Below are positions 8,815 to 16,853 of a stretch of DNA of 64,000 nt, piece by piece. Both the position numbers and the translations under genes were made by a program. Source of the stretch: CAHJXG01 sp964235485 (GTDB lineage Bacteria > Pseudomonadota > Alphaproteobacteria > Acetobacterales > Acetobacteraceae); NCBI GenBank assembly GCA_964235485.1, contig CAXSAZ010000018.1, forward strand, positions 12,662 to 76,661, in the 5' to 3' direction. Under the pieces are notes generated by a model. It made no database searches and had not been told where the DNA came from. It saw nothing but the letters and a program-made list of their open reading frames with translations. Positions within the stretch are counted from its first letter, which is position 1. Every line of letters begins with the position of its first letter.

Positions 8815-9515
8815 CACGCGATCCCCCGGTTGGCGCGGCGTTCCAGCATCGCCTGCCCGGCGTTGGAAGCGAGGCTGAACACGAGGTAGATGGCCGCCGC
8901 GGCGCCGTAGAACAGGATCGGCCGCGTGGTGTTCTTGCTGGCCTCCGACGCTGCGCGCAGCAGGTCCGTGACCGCGAGCGTCGAGATCAGCGACGTGTCC
9001 TTCAGCAACACCGTCCAAATGTTGCCGAGGCCGGGCAAGGCGACCCGGCCCAATTGCGGCAGCACGACCAGGAAGAACGCGCGCCTACGGTCCAGCCCCA
9101 GGGAGCGTGCGGCCTCGACCTGGCCGGTCGGCACCGTGCGCAGCGCCGCCACCCAGACCTCCCCCGAATAAGCGGCCACGACCACCGACAGCGCGATCAC
9201 CCCGGCGACGAATGCGCTCAGCTCCAAGCGCGCCCCCATGCCCAAAGCCGCTTGCGCGTGGTCCAGCAAGGCTTGCAGCCCGAAATACACGATGAACAGC
9301 GCGAGCAGGTCCGGGATGCCGCGAAAGAACGTCGTGTAAGCCTCCGACAGCCCCCGCACCGCCCGCCAGCGCGACAGCTTCAGCCCCGCCAGCGCCAACC
9401 CACCGCCAAAGCCGAACGGCGCCGTCACCAGCGCCAGCGCCACGGTGACAAGGGCGCCACGCAGCAGCAGCGCGCCCCAGCCGTCCGGTCCGAACAGCAG
9501 GCCGGCGGCGCCCAT
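8814..9515 (-). CDS. Polar amino acid ABC transporter permease (HisQ-like)
   Basis: A 233-residue permease pairing with the one downstream to form the membrane channel of a polar amino acid importer. It shows the FFRGIPDLLALFIVYFG motif and an EAA loop (EAARSLGLDRRRAFFLVVLP). It starts 6 bases after the binding protein stop and overlaps the next permease by one base, so the order binding protein, permease, permease forms one transcription unit. The specific amino acid (histidine, lysine, arginine, glutamate and others are possible) cannot be told. Confidence 0.9.
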   Translation of the reverse strand: MGAAGLLFGPDGWGALLLRGALVTVALALVTAPFGFGGGLALAGLKLSRWRAVRGLSEAYTTFFRGIPDLLALFIVYFGLQALLDHAQAALGMGARLELSAFVAGVIALSVVVAAYSGEVWVAALRTVPTGQVEAARSLGLDRRRAFFLVVLPQLGRVALPGLGNIWTVLLKDTSLISTLAVTDLLRAASEASKNTTRPILFYGAAAAIYLVFSLASNAGQAMLERRANRGIA

Positions 9516-9521
9516 GGCCGG

Positions 9522-10313
9522 CTATTTCCCGCGGATGTCGATGGTGAAGTACTTCTTCGCAAGCGTCTGGTAGGTCCCGTCCGCGTCCAGCTCGGCGATG
9601 GCCTTGTTGAACATGGCCTGCAGGTCGGTATCGCCGGGGCGGAAGGCGGCGCCCACCCCGGGGCCGTGGATGCCTGGCACCCGCTTGACCTCCGACAGGA
9701 TCTTGCAGCAGCCGTTGCCCTTGGTCTTGACGAAATCCTGCTCCACCAGCACGTCGCCCATCACGTAGTCCAGCCGGCCGCTGGCGAGGTCGAGATTCGG
9801 CTCGTCCTGGGTCGGGTACAGTTTGATGTCCGAGTCCGGGTAGAACTTCTCCAGGAAATTGGCATGGATCGTGGAGGATTGGGTGCCGATGGACTTGCCC
9901 TTGAGCGCCGTTGGGCTGGTATCGGTGGATTTCTCGCTGGCTTGGCCGACCCAGACGGGCGGCGTCGCGTAATACACGTCGGAGAAGATCACCTTCGCCT
10001 TGCGCGCGTCCGTGATGTTCATGGAGGAAAAGATCACGTCGAACTTGCCCGCCAGCAGCGACGGGATGATGCCGTCCCAATCCTGGTTCTGGAATGTGCA
10101 GGTTGCTTCCAGCTTGGCGCAGATCGCCTTGGCATAATCGACCTCGAACCCGACGATCTCGCCCTTTTGGTTCACGCTCTCGAACGGCGCGTAGCTCGCG
10201 TCCATGCCGAAGCGGATGGTTTTCCACTCCTTCGCCTCCGCCGTGCGGGCGCCCATGCCGGTCGCCAGGCCGCAAACAAGGCCGACCGCAAGCAGCAGCT
10301 TCGGAATACCCAT
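9522..10313 (-). CDS. Polar amino acid ABC transporter periplasmic binding protein
   Basis: A 263-residue periplasmic solute-binding protein of the SBP_bac_3 family. A signal peptide covers residues 1-27 (ending in TAEA). The mature start IRFGMDASYAPFES, the central FDVIFSSMNITDARK and the GVGAAFRPGD segment are typical. It feeds the two permeases immediately downstream. The start at 10313 is supported by an AAAGGAGAT ribosome site; the reading frame stays open far upstream only because of the base composition. The paired cysteines in GNGCCKIL are unusual but their role is unknown. Confidence 0.9.
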   Translation of the reverse strand: MGIPKLLLAVGLVCGLATGMGARTAEAKEWKTIRFGMDASYAPFESVNQKGEIVGFEVDYAKAICAKLEATCTFQNQDWDGIIPSLLAGKFDVIFSSMNITDARKAKVIFSDVYYATPPVWVGQASEKSTDTSPTALKGKSIGTQSSTIHANFLEKFYPDSDIKLYPTQDEPNLDLASGRLDYVMGDVLVEQDFVKTKGNGCCKILSEVKRVPGIHGPGVGAAFRPGDTDLQAMFNKAIAELDADGTYQTLAKKYFTIDIRGK

Positions 10314-10378
10314 TCTGATCTCCTTTGCCTCAACGGACCAACTGCAAGCTGAGAACATAACGGGCGGCGCTGCAAGGC

Positions 10379-11311
10379 TCATGCCACGTTGGGGCCTGGG
10401 CGGCAGCGCGTGACATGCGCCTCGTGCGGCCAGCCCGTGTGGGTGGCGAGCAGGCGCGCGCCGTCGAGTGCCGTGCCCTGCGCAGGGACGAGCCTCAACC
10501 CGGCCTCGCCCAGCAGGCGCTCCAGCCGGTCGGTCAGCGGGGCGCCGAGGCGCAGGAGGCCACCGACCACCGCGCACGGGGCACCGGGCGGGAGCGCGGA
10601 GGCGGCGCCCCGGGCCGTGGCCGCCAGGTGCCCGGCGGCGTCGTGCAGGATCGCCCTGGCCGCGCCGTCCCCGGCCGCCGCCGCCCGCGCCACCTCCGGC
10701 GCGAAGCGGGCCGCGACGCTTGCGCTGTCCACGGCCGCCGGCCAGCCCGCGGGCGGTCCGAAAATGCGCTCCGCCGCCGGGCGCAGCGCCGTGCCCGGTC
10801 CCCGGCCGTCCACAGCCCGCAACGCGGCGCGCAAGCCGTGCAGGCCAATCCATCCGCCCCCGCCTTCGTCGCCGAGCAGCGGCCCCCAGCCGTCCGCGCG
10901 GCGCATCGCGCCGCCGCCCAAGGCGAGCGCCACGCTCCCCGTGCCGACCGCGAGCACGACGCCCTCGCCGCCGCCCAGCGCGCCCGCGTGGGAAGCGATG
11001 GCATCGCTGGCAACCGCCGCCTCGTCCGCTGGCAACGTGTCCGCCAGGCGTTCCGCAAGTTGGGCCGCCGCCGCCGGGGCCGCGAGCGCGCCGGCGGCGC
11101 CGATGCAGGCCCGGCCCACGCGCCCGACGCCTGCCGCCCGCAGCAACGGTTCGGCCACGGCAAGCACGGCCCGCTCCGCCGCCGCCACGCCGCCCGGCGC
11201 CGCCAAGCCGGGCGCGCCCACGCCCTCCGCCTCCGAGCGGGCCGCGCCGATCCAAAGCGCGGCGCGGCAGCCGGTCTTGCCCAGGTCGAGCGCCAGGATA
11301 GGTTCAGTCAT
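10379..11311 (-). CDS. BadF/BadG/BcrA/BcrD-type ATPase, probable N-acetylglucosamine kinase
   Basis: A 310-residue ASKHA-fold kinase. It has the N-terminal phosphate motif LALDLGKTGCRAAL, the second phosphate loop VLAVGTGSVALAL and the adenosine motif VVGGLLRLGAPL. This length without iron-sulfur ligands matches the eukaryote-type N-acetylglucosamine kinase branch rather than the benzoyl-CoA reductase activator branch. It would phosphorylate an amino sugar in the cytosol. It lies 65 bases upstream of the amino acid transporter operon on the same strand; a joint role is possible but not shown. ATG at 11311 is preferred over the upstream one at 11326. Confidence 0.78.
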   Translation of the reverse strand: MTEPILALDLGKTGCRAALWIGAARSEAEGVGAPGLAAPGGVAAAERAVLAVAEPLLRAAGVGRVGRACIGAAGALAAPAAAAQLAERLADTLPADEAAVASDAIASHAGALGGGEGVVLAVGTGSVALALGGGAMRRADGWGPLLGDEGGGGWIGLHGLRAALRAVDGRGPGTALRPAAERIFGPPAGWPAAVDSASVAARFAPEVARAAAAGDGAARAILHDAAGHLAATARGAASALPPGAPCAVVGGLLRLGAPLTDRLERLLGEAGLRLVPAQGTALDGARLLATHTGWPHEAHVTRCRPGPNVA

Positions 11312-11420
11312 CTGTCGCCTCGGCAAACCGGGTCAAACCTGACCGGGGTTGCGGGCAAAACTATCGGGTCCGATGGACGCGACATCCAAAGAAGCCATAT
11401 CTATGGATCAGAGCTAGGGG

Positions 11421-11795
11421 ATGCCGAACATGGCCACCGAGAGACAGAAGCCCGAAACTAAGCGTGCAGCAACCAAGCGTGCAGCACCTCCGCCCGCAGT
11501 CGTCCCGCGTCCTGTTTCCGCGCCTTCACCTAGCGGGCTTTCAGAAGCCGCAGATGCGGTTCTTGCGCTCACCCACATGGCGAGATTGCTTTCGAGAGGC
11601 GTGGAAGACATAAAGAAGAGAGCTGCGATTAAGCGTCCGCCCCTGGAAAATAACATTACTGCTGCTCAATCCAAAGAAGAAGAGGCTTGGACTCTTGATG
11701 TGCAAGATCAAGCTCTCCTAGACTCGTTCGATAGTCGGCTTGCCGAAGCACATCGCGGAATGGACCGCATCCTTGCACGTCTAAATGTCGAGTGA
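11421..11795 (+). CDS. Hypothetical protein, coiled-coil
   Basis: A 124-residue protein I do not recognise. The first 40 residues are basic and Ala/Pro rich, and the rest is predicted helical with heptad-like spacing near the end (LLDSFDSRLAEAHRGMDRILARL). There is no signal peptide, membrane segment or Cys. The DNA is clearly AT-richer than the flanking genes. The stop overlaps the GTG start of the next gene (GTGA), so the two are translated together and may form a complex. Together with the toxin-antitoxin remnant downstream they look like acquired material. Confidence 0.55.
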   Translation: MPNMATERQKPETKRAATKRAAPPPAVVPRPVSAPSPSGLSEAADAVLALTHMARLLSRGVEDIKKRAAIKRPPLENNITAAQSKEEEAWTLDVQDQALLDSFDSRLAEAHRGMDRILARLNVE

Positions 11796-12085
11796 ACAGA
11801 GTGGCTCTGAACGATATCCTTAAAGCCCTTCGTGCTGTCGATCAGTTACTCGCCTTAGATGAGAAGTACAGGAAGGCTTTCGACAAGCTTACGGCGGACA
11901 TCGAGGGATTGAAAGAGCGCGTCACTCGGTTGGAGGCACGGGAGGATGTGGTGATCGTGGAAGCAAAGGCTGCGGCCGGGGCCGCGGCTTCGCAGGTGGC
12001 TATCGCGTCCGTGTCGGACCTAGCTGTGCGCATCGGCAGGCTGGAAGGACAGCACGGGCAGCGTCGCTTGGATACTCCCGAATAG
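11792..12085 (+). CDS. Hypothetical coiled-coil protein
   Basis: A 97-residue protein of unknown function starting with GTG inside the stop codon of the previous gene. Residues 30-60 form a strong coiled coil (KLTADIEGLKERVTRLEARED), followed by an Ala-rich segment that could be helical or weakly membrane-associated. No enzyme motif is seen. A short coupled gene pair of this type in AT-richer DNA is often phage- or plasmid-derived, but no phage gene is present nearby to support that. Confidence 0.55.
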   Translation: MNRVALNDILKALRAVDQLLALDEKYRKAFDKLTADIEGLKERVTRLEAREDVVIVEAKAAAGAAASQVAIASVSDLAVRIGRLEGQHGQRRLDTPE

Positions 12086-12301
12086 GCGCAGCCCAGGACT
12101 AGGCCAATAATCCTAAATTATGGAAAGCGGGCGGCAGTGGAAGCAGAGTAGAAGGGCAGTCGTTGGAGGCGGACCGAGCCGAAAGGCAGCATAGGATCCG
12201 CGAGGACTTGAATTCCAGCCCTGCGCAGGCACCCGGAGAGGGCGCAATCACTCGGGCGCCCGACCCTGGTCGCAACGCCCCCGACCTGTTACATGCAACG
12301 C

Positions 12302-12529
12302 ATGGCTGGCACAAGAACAGGGGCCGAGCACGTGCGGCGCCGGCGTGACAAGCTGCGGGCAGCCGGGCTGCGGCCGGTGCAGATCTAGGTGCCGGACACG
12401 CGGGCCGCAGGCTTCGCCCAGGAGTGCGCCCGGCAAGCGCGGGTGATCCGCGACGCGGAAACGCCCGAAAGTCAGGCCGAGGACAAGGCATGGTTCGAGG
12501 TGTCGGACACGGCCGGCTGGACGGCATGA
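12302..12529 (+). pseudogene. mazE-type antitoxin (DUF3018) with internal stop
   Basis: Reading from the ATG gives MAGTRTGAEHVRRRRDKLR, then AAGLRPVQI, a TAG stop, and VPDTRAAGFAQECARQARVI followed by an acidic tail ending GWTA. This matches, end to end, the short antitoxin MazE family whose hallmark is LRPVQIWVPDTR; the expected Trp (TGG) is replaced by TAG at 12386-12388. Apart from that single codon the gene is full length (75 codons). Its stop overlaps an ATG (ATGA at 12526-12529), the usual arrangement for the paired toxin. A sequencing error or suppression cannot be excluded, but the decayed toxin beside it supports a pseudogene. Confidence 0.75.
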
Positions 12530-12666
12530 TGCTTTGCGCGAACCCATACGGTTCCGTAGAGGCGACCTGGTGACGGTCGCTTCCCAAGGCGGGCAAGGCA
12601 ACTGGTGCCGGACTGCTCGCCCGACCCGGTGACGATCTGCCGTCTGGCCTGCAATTGCGCTACCCT
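12526..12666 (+). pseudogene. Remnant of MazF/PemK-type toxin
   Basis: Directly after the antitoxin remnant the DNA encodes RRGDLVTVASQGGQG at 12555-12600, the conserved N-terminus of MazF-type endoribonucleases. The frame differs from that of the overlapping ATG at 12526. A further piece, LVPDCSPDPVTICRL (from 12602), is in yet another frame and matches the expected region leading to the conserved VTV segment. The rest of the toxin is missing because the next gene's 3' end begins at 12669. The gene is thus frameshifted at least twice and truncated. The assignment relies on short motifs and on the antitoxin context. Confidence 0.55.
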
Positions 12667-12668
12667 CC

Positions 12669-13898
12669 TCAAACCTCCGCCCGCCGGTGAACGACGCCCG
12701 CCTGCATGACCATCAGGATGCTCCGCTGATGGTCCGCCAGGATCGCCGCATCCTCCAGCGGCGCACCCTGCACCACCAGCAGGTCGGCGACCGCGCCCGG
12801 CGCAACGACGCCGAGCCTGCCCTCCATGCCGATCAAGCGCGCGGCCACCGTCGTGGCGCTGGCAACGATCTCCGCCGCCGGCAGGACGCGGGCGCGGATG
12901 GCGAACTCCTCGCTTTGCCGCACATGCGTTTCCCCCAGCAAATCCGTGCCGAAGGCCATCGTCACCCCGGCATCCCGCAAGATGGACAGGCTGCCCATCC
13001 CGGCCGCGCGCACGTCCTCGATCTTGGCGATGGAGGCCGGCGGCAGCCCGAGCGCGGGGCCGTCCTGCGCCAGGGCCTCGTAGGTCACAAGCGTCGGCAC
13101 CGCGACCGCCCCGGCCTCCGCCGCCAGGCGGGCAGTCGGCGCGTCGATGCGGTTGCAGTGCTCCAGCGAGTGGACGCCGCAACGCAAGGCGCGCTCGATG
13201 GCCTCCGGCGTGTAGAGATGCGCCGAAACGTAGGTCTGCGCGTCCTGCGCTTCCTCCACGGCCGCGGTCATCTCCGCCACGGAGTAGCCCTGCCAGGCGA
13301 TGGGGTCGGTCGGGCTGGACACGCCGCCGTTGGCCATCACCTTGATGAACTGCGCGCCCTGGCGCAGCTCCTGGCGGCAAGCGCGGCGCACCTCGTCCAC
13401 CCCGTCCGCCACCCGGCCGAGCGCGCCGAAGTTCCGTTCCCAGCGCGTGGGGTCGTGGGTGTCGTAGCGGGGCCGTCCGTCGGTGTGGCCGCCGGTCTTG
13501 GACAGCGCCTTGCCGCACACCACGAGGCGCGGCGCCGGCGCCAGGCCCTGCTCCACCGCCTCCGCCAAGGCATAGGGCGCGCCGCCCACGTCGCGCACGG
13601 TGGTGAAGCCGCGGTCCAGCATCCCCCGCATGATCGGCAAGGAGCGGAGCACGGCCATGGCGTCCGGCAACTGCGCGTTCATCGTGAGGTTCATCATGCT
13701 GGCCACGACATGGACGTGGCAGTCGATCAGGCCGGGCATCAGCGTGCGGCCCCGCAGGTCGATGACCTCCCGGTTCTCCGAGGCGCCGGGCCGCGCCTCG
13801 GTGTCGCGGATCACGCCGTCCTCCACCAGGACATGGCCTTCGCGCGGCTCGGGCCGGGTGGCGTCCGTGATGGCGGCGTTCAGGAACAGTGTCTGCAT
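12669..13898 (-). CDS. Metal-dependent amidohydrolase (imidazolonepropionase-like)
   Basis: A 409-residue cytosolic amidohydrolase. Metal-site motifs are LMPGLIDCHVHV, the FIKVMANGG lysine segment, VSAHLYTP, HSLEHC and AFGTDL, all in family order. This group includes prolidase- and Xaa-Arg-type dipeptidases and other C-N hydrolases, so the substrate is open. The stop of the upstream GAF gene lies 8 bases before its start, and together with the MFS transporter they form a minus-strand unit: uptake (MFS), sensing or modulation (GAF), hydrolysis. ATG at 13898 is preferred over one 31 codons upstream because the extension overlaps the GAF gene. Confidence 0.85.
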   Translation of the reverse strand: MQTLFLNAAITDATRPEPREGHVLVEDGVIRDTEARPGASENREVIDLRGRTLMPGLIDCHVHVVASMMNLTMNAQLPDAMAVLRSLPIMRGMLDRGFTTVRDVGGAPYALAEAVEQGLAPAPRLVVCGKALSKTGGHTDGRPRYDTHDPTRWERNFGALGRVADGVDEVRRACRQELRQGAQFIKVMANGGVSSPTDPIAWQGYSVAEMTAAVEEAQDAQTYVSAHLYTPEAIERALRCGVHSLEHCNRIDAPTARLAAEAGAVAVPTLVTYEALAQDGPALGLPPASIAKIEDVRAAGMGSLSILRDAGVTMAFGTDLLGETHVRQSEEFAIRARVLPAAEIVASATTVAARLIGMEGRLGVVAPGAVADLLVVQGAPLEDAAILADHQRSILMVMQAGVVHRRAEV

Positions 13899-13906
13899 GG
13901 CTCGGC

Positions 13907-14449
13907 TCACTCCCGCTGCATGGATTGTAGGGCGGGCACCGCGAGCTGCGCCAGGGGCAGCAGGGCGCCGGGATCGACGTCGTTGTACCAATCGCTCTCG
14001 TGCAGGAGGTTCAGCACGGCAAGCACGCGCCCGTCCCAGCGCACGGGCAGGTTGAGCACGCTTTCGCAGCCGAGCGACCAGATCAGCTCGTAATCGAAGA
14101 ACACGGCGCGGATGTCCTCCCGGTCCCGCCCGACATAGGGTTCGCCGCGCCGCAAAACCTGCTGCATCCAGGGCGAGTCGGTGATCGGCTTCGCACCGGC
14201 CACCGGGTACTCCGCCGGCATGTTGCTGTAGGCCCGGCGGATTTCGCCCACCGCCGGGTCGTGCAGCAGCACGGTGAACAGCTTGAAGCCCACCGTGCCG
14301 GCCAGGGCGTCCGCGAGGGCTTGCAGCGTGGCGCCGGGCTGGCCCGCGGCGGCCTGGGCGGCGGCAACCCTTTGCAGCGCCTCCGCCATGCCCCCGGCGT
14401 GACGCGAAGCGTCAGCGCCCGCGTGACGCCCAGCGTCAGCGCGCGTCAT
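13907..14449 (-). CDS. GAF domain-containing protein
   Basis: A 180-residue stand-alone GAF protein. The domain runs from about residue 25 to the end, with the typical GCESVLNLPVRWDGRVLAVLNLLH segment near the C-terminus. It has no attached kinase or DNA-binding domain, so it may be a free small-molecule sensor or a free-methionine-sulfoxide-reductase-like enzyme; the Cys in GCESV is a candidate active residue. The ATG at 14449 overlaps the MFS transporter stop (ATGA), supporting this start. The first 20 residues contain an eight-residue repeat (ADAGRHAG, ADASRHAG) encoded by a 24-base tandem repeat; an internal ATG at 14389 would omit it. Confidence 0.75.
   Translation of the reverse strand: MTRADAGRHAGADASRHAGGMAEALQRVAAAQAAAGQPGATLQALADALAGTVGFKLFTVLLHDPAVGEIRRAYSNMPAEYPVAGAKPITDSPWMQQVLRRGEPYVGRDREDIRAVFFDYELIWSLGCESVLNLPVRWDGRVLAVLNLLHESDWYNDVDPGALLPLAQLAVPALQSMQRE
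14398..14442. repeat. 24-base tandem repeat within coding DNA
   Basis: Two copies, starting at 14398 and 14422, share 19 of 21 compared bases (CGTGACGC, two variable bases, AGCGTCAGCGC). Each copy also contains a short inverted repeat (GTGACGC/GCGTCA-like), so the element can fold. It encodes the ADAGRHAG/ADASRHAG repeat at the N-terminus of the GAF protein and lies just downstream of the coupled ATGA junction. Confidence 0.6.
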
Positions 14450-15825
14450 GCGACGTTCCTGTGCGCGAGTTCCTCGGCGGTGATGTCTTCAAGCGAGCGG
14501 TTGCGGGTCTTGACCCCCATGACCAGCACGGCGAGCGCGCCGACCAGCAGCACCGCGGTCGTCATGCCAAACACGCCGGCGAAGCCGAAATGCGGATACA
14601 GCCAGCCCACCAGCACCGGCGACGCGATGGCGCCGAGGCGCCCGATGGCAGAAGCCGTTCCCATCCCGGTCGCGCGCAGTTCGGTCGGGAAAATCTCCGG
14701 CGTGTAGGCGTAAACCCCGGCATAGGTGCCGTTCATGAAGAACGACAGGCAAATGCCGGCCAGCATGACCGTGTTGTCGGAATGGCTGAGCGCCAAGGCG
14801 ACAGCGGACAGCCCGCCCAGGATCATGTAGCTGGCGATGGTGGCCTGCCGCCCGATCCGCTCGTTCAAAAAGGCGGCCGAGAAGTAGCCGGGGATTTGCG
14901 CCAGGTAGATCGCGATGGAATAGCCGAAGCTGCGGGTGATCGTCATGCCGCTCTCGACCAAGAGGCTCGGAATCCAGGTGAAGAAGGCGTAGTAGCTGAA
15001 GGTGATCGAGAGCCACATCAGCCACGCCATCGCCGTGACCCGGCGCAGGCCCGGCGCCCATAGCAAGGCCAGCCTGCCGAAAAAGGAGCCTTGCGGAACC
15101 GACACGGCCGGCGGCCCGTCGGCAACGGGGCCGAGCGTATGCCCTTCGCGCCGCGCCTTGTCCTCGATCTGCGTGAGGATGGCATCGGCCTCCGCGGTGC
15201 GGCCGACGCTTGCCAGCCAGCGCGGCGATTCCGGGAGCGACCGGCGCCACCACAGCAGCATCAGGATTGGGGTCGCGGTGAGCACCATCACCCAGCGCCA
15301 CGCATCGGGGTGCTGCGGCACGACGAAGTAGCCGAGCAGCGCCGCGCCCACGAAGCCGAAGGAGAAGAAGCCGGCCAGCGACCCGGTGAACCGCCCGCGG
15401 TAGCGGCCCGCCACGAACTCGGTGAGGAACGGGGCGATGATCGCGGACTCGGCGCCCGTGCCCATGCCCGCGACGACGCGGCAGGCCAGGAACGTCGGCC
15501 AGCCCTGCGTGAAGGCGCAGGCGACGGAGGCGACGCAATACAGCACCAGCGCCCACATCATCACGGCCTTGCGCCCAATCGCGTCGCCGATCAGCCCGGC
15601 GAACAGCGCGCCGAAAAAGAAGCCGATAAACGTCGCGCTGCCGAGGAACCCGACCTGGATGCTGGTCAGCGACCAAGCGGGGCGCAGCACCGGAAGCACA
15701 AAGGCGACAACCGCCGCATCCAGGCCGTCAAAGGAATAGCCCAGTCCGCCCATCATCAGGAGATGCCAATGGAACCGCGTGAACGGCAGCCTCTCGATGC
15801 GGGCAGACAGCGACATTCCGTGCAT
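14446..15825 (-). CDS. MFS transporter, sugar-porter / aromatic acid symporter type
   Basis: A 459-residue twelve-helix transporter. Signatures are the loop 2-3 motif GDAIGRKAVMM, PESPRWL after helix 6, NERIGRQATI in the second half, and PEIFPTELRATGMG before helix 11, all diagnostic of the sugar porter/AAHS group. It probably imports an organic acid or aromatic compound with protons. Two starts are possible, 15825 and 15816, and a CCAAGGATG sequence provides a ribosome site for either. Its stop overlaps the GAF gene start, tying it to the GAF-amidohydrolase genes downstream; it may supply the amidohydrolase substrate. Confidence 0.88.
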   Translation of the reverse strand: MHGMSLSARIERLPFTRFHWHLLMMGGLGYSFDGLDAAVVAFVLPVLRPAWSLTSIQVGFLGSATFIGFFFGALFAGLIGDAIGRKAVMMWALVLYCVASVACAFTQGWPTFLACRVVAGMGTGAESAIIAPFLTEFVAGRYRGRFTGSLAGFFSFGFVGAALLGYFVVPQHPDAWRWVMVLTATPILMLLWWRRSLPESPRWLASVGRTAEADAILTQIEDKARREGHTLGPVADGPPAVSVPQGSFFGRLALLWAPGLRRVTAMAWLMWLSITFSYYAFFTWIPSLLVESGMTITRSFGYSIAIYLAQIPGYFSAAFLNERIGRQATIASYMILGGLSAVALALSHSDNTVMLAGICLSFFMNGTYAGVYAYTPEIFPTELRATGMGTASAIGRLGAIASPVLVGWLYPHFGFAGVFGMTTAVLLVGALAVLVMGVKTRNRSLEDITAEELAHRNVA

Positions 15826-15953
15826 CCTTGGTGTCTTCAGGGGGGGGTGAGGGTCCGCCGGCCGTGCCCTGGACGGCCACGCCGACGCCTGCAGGTATAG
15901 CCCGTGTTCGCGGCTGCACAATGATGGACAGCCGGGGATTGGCCGCCGGGCCG

Positions 15954-16853
15954 CTACCAAAGCACCCCGTTCACCGGGGCGAGCGGGCGCGGCGCTTCCT
16001 GCTCGCCCAGCATCTGCCGCAGGTCCACCTCGATGGTGCGCGTGATCGCCGACATCGGCACGTCGTGCACCGTGCCCTCGAACGGATCCTCCAAGTCCCG
16101 CCCGATCTGGGCGAGGGCGTAAAAGGCGAAGCCGATCACCGTGGAGCCGAACGGGGTCGCCGCCCCGAGGTCGTGCACGAGGCCGACCGGCAGCAGCAGG
16201 CAGTATGCCCCCACGAACACCCGGGGGAACTGCTCGAACTGGCGCGGCAGCGGCGTGTTCTTGATCTTCTCCAGCCCACCCTGCGCGTTGGCCAGCTCGG
16301 ACAGCGTGTTATCAAGCGCTGCAAGCCGCACCGAGTCCAGCCGGCCGGCCCGGTCCGCCTCGGCCAGCGACCGCGCCAGCTCGGCCTGCAGCGCGGTCGG
16401 CACGTTGGCCGCCCCTTGCACGCGGGCCAGCGCCGCAGCCGGCAGCAGCCGTTCCAGCTCGCTCCAAGGGTCCTGCCGCCGCAAAGCGGACCGCAGGGCG
16501 TGCGCCCAGGCGATCTGGAGGCGCACCAGGGCCGCCCCGCGCGCCGCGGCGGCCTCGCCGTCCCCCAGCATCGCCAAAACGCCGCGCGCAAAGGAGCGCG
16601 AGTTGTTGACCGCGCTCCCCCAAAGCGAGCGCGCTTCCCACCAGCGCGCGTAGGCGGTGTTGTTGCGCAGGCCGAGGATCACCGCGAGCGCGCTGCCAAG
16701 GAGGCCGATGGGCAAGTCCTCCAACCCCACCCAGCGCTGGTCCCAGACGACGTAAAGGGCAGTCACCGCGACATCATAGGCCAGGAGGAAGCCGAGCGGC
16801 CGGCCAATCGAGCGCAGGATGCGGGAAGCGTCGAGCCGCCGCGAAATGATCAC
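15954..16853 (-). CDS. Bestrophin family ion channel
   Basis: A 299-residue membrane protein of the bestrophin/UPF0187 family. Visible family features are the early GLRNNTAYARWWEARSLWG motif, hydrophobic helices around residues 20-70 and 215-260, and the late DPFEGTVHDVPM segment. Family members form pentameric channels for chloride or bicarbonate. The GTG start at 16853 overlaps the stop of the carbonic anhydrase gene (GTGA), so the two proteins are made together. That suggests a bicarbonate-related function, in line with algal bestrophins; a cation preference, known for one bacterial homologue, remains possible. Confidence 0.87.
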   Translation of the reverse strand: MIISRRLDASRILRSIGRPLGFLLAYDVAVTALYVVWDQRWVGLEDLPIGLLGSALAVILGLRNNTAYARWWEARSLWGSAVNNSRSFARGVLAMLGDGEAAAARGAALVRLQIAWAHALRSALRRQDPWSELERLLPAAALARVQGAANVPTALQAELARSLAEADRAGRLDSVRLAALDNTLSELANAQGGLEKIKNTPLPRQFEQFPRVFVGAYCLLLPVGLVHDLGAATPFGSTVIGFAFYALAQIGRDLEDPFEGTVHDVPMSAITRTIEVDLRQMLGEQEAPRPLAPVNGVLW

